Assembly: GCA_002753505.1 (NCBI GenBank)
Contig: PEAG01000033.1
Span: 1-36,890, forward strand
Direction of reading: 5' to 3'
Length of the DNA stretch: 36,890 bases
Origin: Magnetococcales bacterium HCHbin5
GTDB taxonomy: Bacteria > Pseudomonadota > Magnetococcia > Magnetococcales > Magnetaquicoccaceae
Position numbers and translations under genes: made by a program. Shown here in pieces: positions 1 to 9,085 of the stretch. The notes below the pieces were generated by a model that was given only the letters and a program-made list of their open reading frames with translations, had not been told where the DNA came from and ran no database searches. How positions within the stretch are numbered: the first letter of the stretch is position 1; each line of letters opens with the position of its first letter.

Positions 1-68
1 GGCGAACGGACAATTCCCCGGATTGACACTTCTCGGTCAATATGGATGCAAAAACATCTCGGACACAC

Positions 69-209
69 CCCCTGCACCCCGCCGGGGAGCGTGACGCTCC
101 CCGGACCCCTGCAATCATTTAAAAGAAGATCGCAATCACGTCAGCGTATTTGCCCCTGCACCCCGCCGGGGAGCGTGACGCTCCCCGGACCCCTGCAATC
201 ATTCAAAAG
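69..209. repeat. Two tandem copies (84-bp period) of the dispersed hairpin repeat
   Basis: Near-identical blocks at 69-125 and 153-209 repeat with an 84-bp period. Each holds a perfect stem-loop, CCGGGGAGCG-TGA-CGCTCCCCGG (82-104 and 166-188), followed by a conserved CCCCTGCAATCATT tail and an AAAAG end. The unit is homologous to the 90-bp units at 32519-32850 but its stem carries AGC/GCT where those carry ACC/GGT, so pairing is kept. It lies directly downstream of recF and may end that transcript. The first 68 bases hold only a short inverted repeat (ATTGAC/GTCAAT, 23-42). Confidence 0.9.
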
Positions 210-211
210 GA

Positions 212-1327
212 CTATACCGCCCGCACCTCCCCCCCCTCCACCGCAAAACAACGCACCGGCCGGGACGAAAACCCCGCAAGCTCCACCGCCGCACAGGTGG
301 CCAGAAAAATTTGATTGACCCCCGCCGCCAATACCTGCATCAACCGCTCCCCCCCCTCCCGATCCAACTCCGTCATGGGATCATCCAACAACAACAACGG
401 AGCCTCACCCAACCGCTGCCGCAACAGATCCGCCTCCGCCAACTTGAGAGCCAACAAAAAACGCTTCTGCTGCCCACGAGAACCAAATCGAGCCAACAAC
501 CGCCCACCCTGCAAAAAAACCGGATCATCCCGATGCGGCCCAACACTGGTGGAACCACTGCGCTGATCCCCCGAACGACTCCGAACCAAAGCCGCCCGAT
601 ACGCCGCCACCATCGACTCCACCGCCACCCCTGGCTCCAACCCCACACCCGCCACCGACAGACGCATCTGCCACAGATAACCCACAGGATCCAACGCCAA
701 CGCATCCAGAAAAACCGCCAACCGCTCACTCACCCGCACCAACATCTGCTGCCGCTTCCAGGTGATCTCCCCCCCCAAAACCGCCAACCGGGCCTCCCAG
801 GCCTCAAACTGCCGCCCATCCTGACACTGGGTGCGCAATAGATGGTTGCGCGCCTTCAACGCCCCATGATAATCCCGTACCACCCCCGCATAACCACGCT
901 CATGACAAAACAAAATCCAATCCAGATAATCCCGCCGCTCCTCTGGAGCCCCCCGTATCAACGCCGGCGCATCCGGCGTCAACACAACCGCCGCCAACAC
1001 CTGACCCATGGCCGAAGCCGACGCAACCCCCTTGCCATTCAACCGCACCGACTGCTGCGCACCCGCCCCACTGAACTCCAACCGATGCTGCAACCCCCCA
1101 CACACAACCTCCCCACGCAGATAAAAACCCGCCTGACCATGCCGACGCAACACAGCCGCCGGCACACGCCGAAAAGAACGACCACTCGCCAACAAACCAA
1201 TCGCCTCCAACAGATTGGTCTTGCCCTGACCATTCCCCCCCACCAACAGATTCAACCCACCACCCCACTCCAAAGCGGCCAGCGCAATGTTGCGAAAATC
1301 CTGCACACGCAACCGCTCCAATACCAT
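212..1327 (-). CDS. recF: DNA replication and repair protein RecF
   Basis: RecF is an SMC-like ATPase that loads RecA at gapped DNA in the RecFOR pathway. The N-terminus MVLERLRVQDFRNI and the Walker A motif GGNGQGKTN are typical, and a C-terminal LLLLDDPMTELD matches the Walker B/D-loop region. Length with this start is 371 residues, usual for the family. An upstream GTG at 1342 would add MSSGA and overlap dnaN by 8 bp; I prefer the ATG at 1327 because family members begin two or three residues before the first beta strand. It is the last gene of the dnaA-dnaN-recF block and lies 7 bp after dnaN. The Asp-Asp in the Walker B region replaces the more usual Asp-Asp/Glu pattern and is normal for RecF. 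No gyrB follows inside the window; hairpin repeats do. Confidence 0.95.
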   Translation of the reverse strand: MVLERLRVQDFRNIALAALEWGGGLNLLVGGNGQGKTNLLEAIGLLASGRSFRRVPAAVLRRHGQAGFYLRGEVVCGGLQHRLEFSGAGAQQSVRLNGKGVASASAMGQVLAAVVLTPDAPALIRGAPEERRDYLDWILFCHERGYAGVVRDYHGALKARNHLLRTQCQDGRQFEAWEARLAVLGGEITWKRQQMLVRVSERLAVFLDALALDPVGYLWQMRLSVAGVGLEPGVAVESMVAAYRAALVRSRSGDQRSGSTSVGPHRDDPVFLQGGRLLARFGSRGQQKRFLLALKLAEADLLRQRLGEAPLLLLDDPMTELDREGGERLMQVLAAGVNQIFLATCAAVELAGFSSRPVRCFAVEGGEVRAV

Positions 1328-1334
1328 GGCACCA

Positions 1335-2459
1335 CTAGACACTCATCGGCATCAATACAAACTGCGTCCCCAACTGTGCCGGGTCCGTCAACAACACCGG
1401 CAACTCTTCATTTTTCACAAAAAAACTGATATGCTCGTTCTCCATGACCGAGAGAAATTCCCGCAAATAACGCGCATTGAACCCCACCCCGAAGCTCTCC
1501 CCCCCCTCCAACACAACCTGCATCTCCTCCTCGGCCTCTTCCTGCTCTGGATTGTTGCTGTTAAAACGCATCACCCCCCTCTCAATCTCCAACCGAACAC
1601 CTCTGGATTTTTCATTGGCCAACACCGACATGCGCCGCACCACACCCAGCAACTGCATCCGGTTGACCGTCAAATGCAACGGATGCCCCTGGGGTATCAC
1701 CCGAGTGTAATCCGGGAAACGACCCTTGACCAACTGGGCAACCAGCATGACATCGGGACGAATCAGTTGAATATATTGCTCATCCAGAATGATCTCCACC
1801 ACCTCGACACCCTCCTCCAACAGACGGCGCATCTCCTGCACCGCCTTGCGGGGAATGATCACCTCCCGGTCCTCCGTCAACGCATGGGAGATGGAACGCT
1901 CCACCATCGCCAGTCGATGACCGTCCGTGGCCACCGCCCGAATGATCCCCTCCTCCTCCCGCTCACCGGAGACCACCTGCAAAAACAGACCATTCATGGC
2001 ATAACGGTTTTCATCCTCAGAGATGGCAAAATGGGTCTTGGCCAACATCTCTGCCAACAAACCCGCCGGCAAGGATAACCGATAGGGCCCCTCCGCCTGC
2101 GGAATGGTCGGAAATTGCTCACCAGGCAGACCCAGCAGATCAAACTTGGCCCGCCCACAACTCAAGCGTACCCGACCACGTGCATCCGTCCGCACCAGAA
2201 CCGTCTCCGCCTCCGGCAACTCGTTGATCACATCAAACAACACCTTGGCACTGACCGTCATCGTACCCGGCTCAATCACCTCCACCGCACATCGGGTTTG
2301 CATGGAAACCTCCAGATTGGTCGCTGCAATATCCAGAAAACCCTCCTGAACATCCAACAGGACATGCGTCAAGACGGGCCGAATGTTGCAACGATCCGCA
2401 ACGGACTGAACACGGGAGAGTGCCTTCAAAAACGGATTACGTGCCACCTGAAATTCCAT
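1335..2459 (-). CDS. dnaN: DNA polymerase III beta subunit (sliding clamp)
   Basis: DnaN forms the dimeric ring that tethers DNA polymerase III and many repair proteins to DNA. The 374-residue product starts MEFQVARNPFLKAL and carries family landmarks RPVLTHVLLDV near residue 28, ATDGHRLAMVE in the middle domain, and the C-terminal FVLMPMSV that matches the conserved MP(M/L)R-type end of the clamp. Length is usual. It sits 42 bp downstream of dnaA and its stop codon is 7 bp before the preferred recF ATG, so co-transcription is likely. Nothing unusual was seen. Confidence 0.97.
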   Translation of the reverse strand: MEFQVARNPFLKALSRVQSVADRCNIRPVLTHVLLDVQEGFLDIAATNLEVSMQTRCAVEVIEPGTMTVSAKVLFDVINELPEAETVLVRTDARGRVRLSCGRAKFDLLGLPGEQFPTIPQAEGPYRLSLPAGLLAEMLAKTHFAISEDENRYAMNGLFLQVVSGEREEEGIIRAVATDGHRLAMVERSISHALTEDREVIIPRKAVQEMRRLLEEGVEVVEIILDEQYIQLIRPDVMLVAQLVKGRFPDYTRVIPQGHPLHLTVNRMQLLGVVRRMSVLANEKSRGVRLEIERGVMRFNSNNPEQEEAEEEMQVVLEGGESFGVGFNARYLREFLSVMENEHISFFVKNEELPVLLTDPAQLGTQFVLMPMSV

Positions 2460-2501
2460 CGTTTTTCTCTTCTCCGATCAATAATAAGCCGTTACAACGC
2501 G

Positions 2502-3845
2502 CTATTTGCGCAACATGGTGGTCAGGGTCCGCAACTCCCCCGCCAACTCCGGGTCCACAATCTGCTTTTCATCTATCTTGCGCACCGCATGCATCACCGT
2601 CGTGTGATCCCGGTCGCCAAACTGCTTGCCAATCTCCGGGAAAGAGTGCTTCGTCAACTGCTTGCATAAATACATGGCGATCTGCCGGGGATGGCTGAAC
2701 TGGCGGGCCCGCTTGGAAGAACGCAGATCCAACAGGCGAATCTGGTAATAGTCCGCCACCTTTTTTTGAATATCCTCCATGTTGATCTGCCGCCGGTCGA
2801 CCGGACGTACAATATTGCGCAGCGACTCCACCACCAACGCCATCGTCACCGGCTCCTTCTCCATGGAGGCCATGGCAAACACCCGGATCAATGCCCCCTC
2901 CAACTCCCGCACATTGGTCTGAATGGCGTCCGCCAGAAAAAAGGCCACATCATCCTGCAAATCCATCCCCTCCACCGCCGCCTTCTTTTTGAGAATGGCC
3001 ACCCGGGTCTCCAGATCCGGGGCATGGATATCCGCCACCAATCCCCAACCAAACCGGGAACGCAGCCGCTCCTCCAAAAATTCCATCTCTGCCGGAAAAC
3101 GGTCCGACGAAAGAACAATCTGGCGGTTGGCCTCATACAGGGCGTTAAAGGTGTGAAAAAACTCCTCCTGGGTCGACTTTTTGCCCGCAATGAATTGAAT
3201 GTCATCCACCAGCAACACATCCACCGAGCGGAACAACTCCTTGAAATCATGCACCCGCTGAAAACGCAACGACTCGATCATCTGGGTCATGAATTTTTCG
3301 GAGGAGATATACTGCACCTTCAAGGAGGGCCGGGTTTGCAGCAGTTGGTTGCCAATGGCATGCAGCAGATGGGTTTTGCCCAGACCCACCCCCCCATGGA
3401 TAAAAAGCGGGTTGTAAACCGAAGAGGGGGCATCGGCCACCCGGGCCGCCGCCGCATGGGCAAACTGATTGCACCCCCCCACCACAAACGAATCGAAGGT
3501 GTAGCGGGGATCCAATCCGCTGCGCCCCGAACCCACCCCGTTGGCAGATACAGGCGCAGGAGAGGCCAGCCACGGCTGCTCCGGCACAGCATCCCCCCCC
3601 GCATCGGGATCGAGACGAAAGGTTACCCGAACCGCCCGCCCGGCCCGGTCGGAGAGGGTGGACTCCAACAAGGCCCCATAATGGCTCCGCACATAATCGG
3701 CCGAAAGCTGGTTCTGCGTTAAAATTTCCACCCGCCCGTCCGACAACACCTGCCCCAGACACAACGGCTTGAACCAGGCGTTAAACACCTGGGGTGACAC
3801 ATGCCCCTTGATCACCTCCAAGGTATCTGACCAGAACTCATTCAT
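2502..3845 (-). CDS. dnaA: Chromosomal replication initiator DnaA
   Basis: DnaA binds oriC and opens the duplex. The 447-residue product has the N-terminal helicase-loading domain (WFKPL), a short variable linker, an AAA+ core with Walker A GGVGLGKTH and Walker B VLLVDDIQF, and the C-terminal DNA-binding signature GDRDHTTVMHAV. A ribosome site AGGA lies 7-8 bases before the ATG. Unlike most genomes there is only a 30-bp gap to the upstream PilZ gene, leaving no room for a separate oriC or long promoter region there. The gene therefore sits inside a compact minus-strand run that begins at bpt. No cluster of DnaA boxes was seen beside it. Confidence 0.97.
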   Translation of the reverse strand: MNEFWSDTLEVIKGHVSPQVFNAWFKPLCLGQVLSDGRVEILTQNQLSADYVRSHYGALLESTLSDRAGRAVRVTFRLDPDAGGDAVPEQPWLASPAPVSANGVGSGRSGLDPRYTFDSFVVGGCNQFAHAAAARVADAPSSVYNPLFIHGGVGLGKTHLLHAIGNQLLQTRPSLKVQYISSEKFMTQMIESLRFQRVHDFKELFRSVDVLLVDDIQFIAGKKSTQEEFFHTFNALYEANRQIVLSSDRFPAEMEFLEERLRSRFGWGLVADIHAPDLETRVAILKKKAAVEGMDLQDDVAFFLADAIQTNVRELEGALIRVFAMASMEKEPVTMALVVESLRNIVRPVDRRQINMEDIQKKVADYYQIRLLDLRSSKRARQFSHPRQIAMYLCKQLTKHSFPEIGKQFGDRDHTTVMHAVRKIDEKQIVDPELAGELRTLTTMLRK

Positions 3846-3875
3846 CGCTTTCCTGTGAGTGACTTTTTCGTCGAC

Positions 3876-4157
3876 TCAATCAAAGGCCCGCCGCAGTTGC
3901 AAGCCGAATTGATTCCCTTGTTGATGTGCCAGCGTGCAGAAAAATTGCGAATCCCGCCCGTACAGGGTAATCACAATCTCAACCTCCGCACCCCGTTCCA
4001 CCTCTGGAACAGCCTCCCCCTCGGCAATGAACAACATGCCATTCCAACTCATGTTGCGGATATGACCCATAACCTTGACCCCATCAGCCAACACCATGAT
4101 GGCTGAATCAAAACTGTACAGACGCTCCTCACGCCGACCCTCACTGCTACCGGACAT
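3876..4157 (-). CDS. PilZ-domain protein (probable c-di-GMP binder)
   Basis: A 93-residue single-domain protein. It shows the two PilZ ligand motifs: RREER (R-x-x-x-R) near residue 9 and NMSWNG (D/N-x-S-x-x-G) near residue 36, the pair that wraps a c-di-GMP dimer. I chose the ATG at 4157 because a strong GGGAGGGAG ribosome site precedes it by a few bases; a GTG at 4175 would add six residues encoded by that same purine tract. The gene lies 27 bp after the zinc-ribbon gene and 30 bp before dnaA. Binding is inferred from motifs; the target process is unknown. A diguanylate cyclase is encoded elsewhere in the window (17814-19535). Confidence 0.85.
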   Translation of the reverse strand: MSGSSEGRREERLYSFDSAIMVLADGVKVMGHIRNMSWNGMLFIAEGEAVPEVERGAEVEIVITLYGRDSQFFCTLAHQQGNQFGLQLRRAFD

Positions 4158-4184
4158 GGTCTCCCTCCCTGACACATCAAAAGG

Positions 4185-4490
4185 CTATTCCGCAATAATA
4201 TCACCGCGCAAGGCATCCCGGTGACCCACTGGCAACACCCCCTGAAAACCATCTTCCGGGTTATAAAAGTAGCGCACCGAGCCGACACGGCGATAATTGT
4301 CAAACAGACTGTTCCAACCCTTGACATACATGGGGCACTCATCGTTGAAACAGACAAACAATATCTCTGCACAAAACCCCATGCCATCCCCGAAATCATT
4401 CTGGCTGGCCGCCCATTTGGACATGGGCTGACCACAATGCAGGCAGAGATGGGGTTGTCCGGTCTGGCCATTGGTCGGGCTGTCGGTCAT
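4185..4490 (-). CDS. Small zinc-ribbon-like protein, function unknown
   Basis: A 101-residue hydrophilic protein with four cysteines arranged as CLHC (residues 16-19) and CFNDEC (47-52), suggesting one zinc-binding ribbon somewhat like the Ogr/Delta fold, though I do not recognise the family. C40 is an extra cysteine. The C-terminal half is aromatic (YNPEDGF). Its ATG overlaps the alaS stop codon (ATGA), and AGGAG lies inside the end of alaS, so translation is probably coupled to alaS. The PilZ gene follows by 27 bp. Regulatory or RNA-related function would be speculation. Confidence 0.75.
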   Translation of the reverse strand: MTDSPTNGQTGQPHLCLHCGQPMSKWAASQNDFGDGMGFCAEILFVCFNDECPMYVKGWNSLFDNYRRVGSVRYFYNPEDGFQGVLPVGHRDALRGDIIAE

Positions 4491-7147
4491 GCTAATTTCT
4501 CCTTTATCCAGTGTGTCACCGCGGCCAGTGCCTCGGTTACCTGTTCCGGACGGCTGCCGCCGCCCATGGCCATGTCCGGTCGTCCCCCCCCCTTGCCACC
4601 CACCAGGGGCGCGACAAACCCGATCAACTCACCAGCTTTCAGCCGACGGTGCAAATCCTCGGTCACTGCGGCAATCAGGCTGACCTTGTCCGCTTCCGTA
4701 ACCGCCAATACGATCACCGCCGAACCCGATTTGTCCCGCAGTTGATCCACCAACTGCCGCAGATCTTTGGTCTCAATACCCACCACCCGGGCCGCCAACA
4801 GCGCAATCTCTCCCACCCACTGCCGCTGGGCCAGCAAATCGGTCACCAGGGAGCCGGAGGCGGCCGCCTTGGCCTTCTCCAATGCCTGCTCCAGCGTCCG
4901 AACCCGCTCAAGCAGCTTTTCCACCCCCTGCACCAGCTGATCCGGCCGACTCTTGAGCATCCCCCCCAACTCGCGCAGCAGAGCCGACTCCTGCCGATAA
5001 CTCTCCCAGGCCGTCTGGCCACAAACCGCCTCAATCCGACGCACACCAGCGGCGACAGCCCCCTCCGAGACAATACGCATCAGGCCAATGTCGCCGGCAC
5101 GGTTGACATGCAACCCGCCACACAACTCCATGCTCGGACCAATGCGCACCACCCGGACCTCTTCCCCATATTTTTCCCCAAACAGGGCCACGGCCCCCGC
5201 CTCCACCGCCGCTGCCGGCGTCATGACCGTGGTCTCTTGCAGGTGGTTGGCACGAATGATCTCATTGCACTGGGCCTCCACCTGGGCCAACAGCTCCGGC
5301 GTCAACGCCTGATAGTGGGTAAAGTCAAAACGCAGCCGGGTCGGCCCCACCTGGGAACCGGCCTGTTTGACATGGGAACCCACCTGTTCGCGCAGGGCGT
5401 GATGCAGCAGATGGGTCGCCGAGTGGTGCAGACGCACCGCCTGCCGCCGCGCCGCCTCCACCTCCAGGCTGACACTCTCCCCAACCCGCAGCTCCCCCTT
5501 TTCCACCCGTCCGAGATGGGCAATCAGATCGGCAACCGGTTTGCGGGTATCCTGCACCCGGAAGAGCCCCCCCATCCCCTGGGAAGAGAGAGGCCCGCCC
5601 AGCGACCAGTGGATCAGACCGGTATCCCCCAACTGTCCCCCCGACTCCGCATAGAACGGCGTCTGGTTGCAGATCACCATCCCCTCCTCCCCGGGGCCCA
5701 ACCGGGGTACCGACGCCCCCGCCACCACGATGGCCTGAACAACCGCCTGGGCCTGCAGGTTTTGAAACCCCAAAAATTCACTGCCCCCCACCTTGTCCCG
5801 CAACTGATGGAAAACCGCCGCCACCTTTTCATCCCCCGAACCGCTCCAGGCTGCCCGCGCCCGCTGCCGCTGTTCGGCCATGTGGCTCTCGAAACCCTCC
5901 ATGTCCAACCGGATACCCCGATCACGCACAATATCGCCGGTCAAATCCACCGGAAACCCGTAGGTATCGTAGAGGGTGAACAGGGTCAGTCCATCCAGCC
6001 CCCCCCCCGCCGGCAACCGGGCAACCGCCTCCTCGACAATTTTCAGTCCGCTGCCCAGTGTGGTGGCAAACCGCTTTTCCTCATTCTCGATCACCAGGGA
6101 GATGGTCTTGATCTGGGCGGTCAGTTCGACAAAAAACGCCCCCATGGTCTCCAGCAGGAGAGGAACCAATTGGGCCAGGAAAGGCTCCTCCATCCCCAAC
6201 AGACGGCCATGACGCATGGCACGGCGCATGATGCGGCGCAGGACATAACCCCGCCCTTCATTGCTGGGCAACACGCCATCCGCGATCAAAAAGGCCATCG
6301 CCCGCACATGATCGGCAATCACCCGCAACGAGACCAGATGATCGGACTGGCTGGCATCCACCCCGGCCAAACGGGCTGCCTGTTGGATCAACGGTTGAAA
6401 CAGGTCGGTATCATAGTTGTTGCTTTTGCCCTGCAGGATGGCGGCCAACCGTTCCAGACCCGCCCCGGTGTCGATACAGGGACTGGGCAACTCCGCCAGC
6501 GTCCCATCCTCGCGGCGATCAAACTGCATGAAGACCAGATTCCAGATCTCCACAAAACGGTCCCCGTCGGCCTCTGGCGAACCCGGAGGCCCCCCCGGCA
6601 GGTGAGAACCATGGTCGTAAAAAATTTCCGAACAGGGACCACACGGCCCCACCGGCCCCATGGACCAGAAATTGTCGCTGCCATCGATGCGCACAACCTT
6701 CTCCTCCGGCAGGCCGATCCGATCCCGCCAGACGCGGTAGGCCTCCTCGTCGGTGGCATAGACCGTCACCAGCAATCGCTCAACCGGCAACTGCAAAACC
6801 TGGGTGACAAAATCCCAGGCCAAAGAGATCGCCTCCTCCTTGAAATAGTCGCCGAAGGAAAAATTGCCCAACATTTCAAAAAAGGTGTGATGCCGGGCGG
6901 TACGCCCGACATTTTCCAGGTCGTTGTGTTTGCCACCCGCCCGCACACACTTCTGGACGCTGACCGCCCGTCGACAGGGAGCCTGCTCTTCGCCCAGAAA
7001 AACCCCCTTGAACTGGTTCATCCCCGCGTTGGTGAACAACAGCGTGGGATCGTTCTGGGGCACAAGACCGGAGGAGGCGATCATGGTATGGTCATGACGC
7101 TGGAAAAAGGTCAAAAACCGCTCGCGTATTTCGTTGCCGTTCATCAT
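4487..7147 (-). CDS. alaS: Alanyl-tRNA synthetase
   Basis: AlaRS charges tRNA-Ala in the cytoplasm. The 886-residue product is full length. Seen in order: the N-terminal class II catalytic domain (FLTFFQRHDH, TNAGMNQFK, RTARHHTFFEMLGNFSFGDYF), the tRNA-recognition region, the editing domain with zinc ligands HHSATHLLHHAL and CGGLHV, and the C-Ala region ending in GGKGGGRPDMAMGGG. It starts 3 bp after the recX stop and overlaps the next gene by 4 bp. The recX-alaS pairing is common in Proteobacteria. A long open frame on the opposite strand is a codon-usage shadow. Confidence 0.98.
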   Translation of the reverse strand: MMNGNEIRERFLTFFQRHDHTMIASSGLVPQNDPTLLFTNAGMNQFKGVFLGEEQAPCRRAVSVQKCVRAGGKHNDLENVGRTARHHTFFEMLGNFSFGDYFKEEAISLAWDFVTQVLQLPVERLLVTVYATDEEAYRVWRDRIGLPEEKVVRIDGSDNFWSMGPVGPCGPCSEIFYDHGSHLPGGPPGSPEADGDRFVEIWNLVFMQFDRREDGTLAELPSPCIDTGAGLERLAAILQGKSNNYDTDLFQPLIQQAARLAGVDASQSDHLVSLRVIADHVRAMAFLIADGVLPSNEGRGYVLRRIMRRAMRHGRLLGMEEPFLAQLVPLLLETMGAFFVELTAQIKTISLVIENEEKRFATTLGSGLKIVEEAVARLPAGGGLDGLTLFTLYDTYGFPVDLTGDIVRDRGIRLDMEGFESHMAEQRQRARAAWSGSGDEKVAAVFHQLRDKVGGSEFLGFQNLQAQAVVQAIVVAGASVPRLGPGEEGMVICNQTPFYAESGGQLGDTGLIHWSLGGPLSSQGMGGLFRVQDTRKPVADLIAHLGRVEKGELRVGESVSLEVEAARRQAVRLHHSATHLLHHALREQVGSHVKQAGSQVGPTRLRFDFTHYQALTPELLAQVEAQCNEIIRANHLQETTVMTPAAAVEAGAVALFGEKYGEEVRVVRIGPSMELCGGLHVNRAGDIGLMRIVSEGAVAAGVRRIEAVCGQTAWESYRQESALLRELGGMLKSRPDQLVQGVEKLLERVRTLEQALEKAKAAASGSLVTDLLAQRQWVGEIALLAARVVGIETKDLRQLVDQLRDKSGSAVIVLAVTEADKVSLIAAVTEDLHRRLKAGELIGFVAPLVGGKGGGRPDMAMGGGSRPEQVTEALAAVTHWIKEKLA

Positions 7148-7150
7148 TTC

Positions 7151-7633
7151 CTATCTTAAAACCTGCCAAATAACCGCATCGTTAAAGCCACGCCGCGACA
7201 AAAAATCATACCGCCGTTTCGACTCCTGACGACAGGTAGGATCCGATGGTTCACCGGCTCGACCCTCCATCACACCAAACCGTTTGGCCAGGGCACTCCT
7301 GGCCAGGGAGAGAAGATCCTCCTCCTCCAGCAAAAAATCCAGTGCCTGTTGAATCAGCTCATCAGCAACATGCAAGGCCCGCAACTCGGCCCAGACGCGC
7401 CGGGGACCGTAGTGGCCATGATGCAACCGATAGCGGGCCCGGGACAAGGCAAAGGCCGCATCATCCAGGTAGCCCAGCTCCTGGCAGCGGGCGCATACCC
7501 GCGTCACAACCTCGGGCACCCCCCCCTCCTGCAACAACCGCTGCTGCAACTCCCAACTGCCGTAGGAACGGCGGGCCAACCAGCGAATAGCCTGATCGTA
7601 GGCTTGTTTGTCGGTTTCCTCAATGGTGTTCAT
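7151..7633 (-). CDS. recX: RecA-modulating regulatory protein RecX
   Basis: RecX binds and limits the RecA filament. The protein is built of three-helix repeats; here WLARRSYGSWELQQRLLQEG is the conserved first repeat and DDAAFALSRARYRLHHGHYGPRRV the second. The C-terminal part (SKRRYDFLSRRGFNDAVIW) is the third. I start at the ATG at 7633 (160 residues, normal length); extending the frame to 7789 would run 140 bp into the end of bpt and adds residues unlike RecX. It lies 16 bp after bpt and 3 bp before alaS. recA itself is not in the window. Confidence 0.92.
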   Translation of the reverse strand: MNTIEETDKQAYDQAIRWLARRSYGSWELQQRLLQEGGVPEVVTRVCARCQELGYLDDAAFALSRARYRLHHGHYGPRRVWAELRALHVADELIQQALDFLLEEEDLLSLARSALAKRFGVMEGRAGEPSDPTCRQESKRRYDFLSRRGFNDAVIWQVLR

Positions 7634-7649
7634 ATAACGCCCGTCCGTA

Positions 7650-8432
7650 TCATGCCAAATCGGCCTCCATTGACAAAGGGGTGCCGGGAAAAACGGAACC
7701 TTCATGCAAAAACTGGACCCATTGTTGGCCCTGATAGAGTTCCATCGGCTGAAAGCGGGATTTATACGCCATTTTTCGGCAATTGCCAATCCAGTATCCC
7801 AGATAGAGGTGGCTTTTATCCAGCCCGACAGCCTCCCGAATCTGCCAGAGGATGGCGTAAGTGCCCAGGCTCCTGGCCTGCTCTTCAGGGGAAAAAAAGG
7901 TATAAACCGCCGACAGACCTGCCGGCAAAATATCCGTTACGGCCACCATGACCAACTTATCCTGTTTGCGAAATTCGACAAAACGGGTCATGGACCAGGG
8001 TGCGATCAGATAATCATTAAAATCGGCCGGGGTCGAGTCGGCCATGGGGCCATCCTGGTGGCGACCCTGCAGGTAGCTCTGATAGAGGGCAAACCGCTCC
8101 CGGGTAAAGCCGGCCGGCAGCACCCGGATGGTGAGATCCTGGTTGCGCCGCCAGACGCGACGCAGAGCGCGGTTGGGAAGGTGATGGCGCACCGGAACCC
8201 GGATCGCCCGACAGGCCTGACAGGAGGGACAATAATGGCAATAAACATGGGTGCCACTGCGACGAAAGCCCCGTTCCACCAGAAAACTGTACAAAGTATC
8301 GTTCATGGTCACCGCCGGATCCACAAACAGCGTGGCCGCCCGCTGATCGGGCAGGTAACCGCACGCATGAGGACGGCTCAGAAACAGGCTGACCGAAGGG
8401 GTACCCCAGGCATTGTTGGCCACGCTATTCAT
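7650..8432 (-). CDS. bpt: Aspartate/glutamate leucyltransferase (Bpt)
   Basis: Bpt moves leucine from Leu-tRNA to proteins starting with Asp or Glu, making them N-end-rule substrates for ClpS-ClpAP. The 260-residue product has the ATE-type N-terminal cysteine pattern (CGYLP near residue 24; YCHYCPSCQACRAIRV near residue 64) and the C-terminal GNAT-like part with YTFFSPEE and LGYWIGNCRKMAYK. Length is usual for Bpt (about 240-280). It is the first gene of the minus-strand run; the 125-bp region to hslV on its other side should hold divergent promoters. It is placed with the protease genes hslVU back to back, a proteolysis theme. Confidence 0.92.
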   Translation of the reverse strand: MNSVANNAWGTPSVSLFLSRPHACGYLPDQRAATLFVDPAVTMNDTLYSFLVERGFRRSGTHVYCHYCPSCQACRAIRVPVRHHLPNRALRRVWRRNQDLTIRVLPAGFTRERFALYQSYLQGRHQDGPMADSTPADFNDYLIAPWSMTRFVEFRKQDKLVMVAVTDILPAGLSAVYTFFSPEEQARSLGTYAILWQIREAVGLDKSHLYLGYWIGNCRKMAYKSRFQPMELYQGQQWVQFLHEGSVFPGTPLSMEADLA

Positions 8433-8557
8433 GACGGTGCCGATGGGCCGCCCTGATTAGAGCCTTGCAATCCTGGACCAAAAACGGCACCATGGGCCCG
8501 GATAGAGAGCCTGACAAACGGCTGACCTCTTGACAGACGAGCGGAGAGCGTGGATTC
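8433..8557. promoter_or_regulatory. Divergent intergenic region bpt / hslV
   Basis: A 125-bp gap between diverging genes must hold the promoters of both runs. It contains a separated inverted repeat (GGTGCCG near 8435 and CGGCACC near 8487). No clear -35/-10 pair could be chosen by eye. A GGAGAG ribosome site precedes hslV. Confidence 0.4.
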
Positions 8558-9085
8558 ATGTTTAAAGGCACTACCATCCTGTTGGTTAGACGTGGAGACT
8601 CCCTGGTAATGGCGGGAGATGGACAAGTAACCCTGGGCAGTGTGGTGGTCAAGGCCAACGCCCGCAAAATTCGCGTCCTGCACGAGGGTAAAATCGTGGC
8701 CGGTTTTGCCGGTTCCACCGCCGACGCCTTCACCCTCATGGAACGATTCGAGGAAAAACTGGCCAAACACAGCGGCAACCTGACCCGTTCTGCAGTCGAG
8801 TTGGCCAAGGATTGGCGCACGGACCGTATATTGCGACGTCTGGAAGCCATGATGATCGTGGCAGACCGGGGAGCCAGCCTGCTCATCAGCGGCACCGGCG
8901 ATGTATTGGAGCCGGAGCAGGGGGTGGTTGCCATCGGTTCCGGCGGCTCCTACGCCCAGTCCGCCGCTTTGGCCCTGCTGCAAAATACCGACCTCCCTTT
9001 GCGCACCATCGCGGAAAAATCAATGGAAATCGCCGCGAAAATATGTATTTACACTAATAATAACATAATCATAGAAGAGTTGTAA
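8558..9085 (+). CDS. hslV: ATP-dependent protease peptidase subunit HslV
   Basis: HslV is the threonine peptidase of the HslVU (ClpYQ) protease, a two-tiered hexamer related to proteasome beta subunits. The 175-residue product begins [13 protein letters not shown]; the nucleophile should be Thr5 after removal of a four-residue propeptide. Family motifs [21 protein letters not shown] and [10 protein letters not shown] are intact. The next gene hslU starts on the base after its stop codon, so the two are co-translated. The position after the nucleophile stretch (ILLV in place of IVAV) is a minor variation. Confidence 0.97.
   Translation: MFKGTTILLVRRGDSLVMAGDGQVTLGSVVVKANARKIRVLHEGKIVAGFAGSTADAFTLMERFEEKLAKHSGNLTRSAVELAKDWRTDRILRRLEAMMIVADRGASLLISGTGDVLEPEQGVVAIGSGGSYAQSAALALLQNTDLPLRTIAEKSMEIAAKICIYTNNNIIIEEL

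Noticed and set aside
2460-3875. Possible oriC next to dnaA.
   Set aside because: Gaps on both sides are 42 and 30 bp and hold no cluster of TTATNCACA boxes. Isolated box-like words (TTTTCCACA near 25242, TTATCCATG near 24891, TTATCCAAA near 32380) are too few to call an origin.
4511-7159. An 882-codon open frame on the plus strand opposite alaS.
   Set aside because: It mirrors the codon usage of alaS, has low-complexity His/Arg/Pro-rich translation and no recognisable domain. The same holds for the long frame 9020-10435 (minus) opposite hslU and for 18219-19646 (minus).
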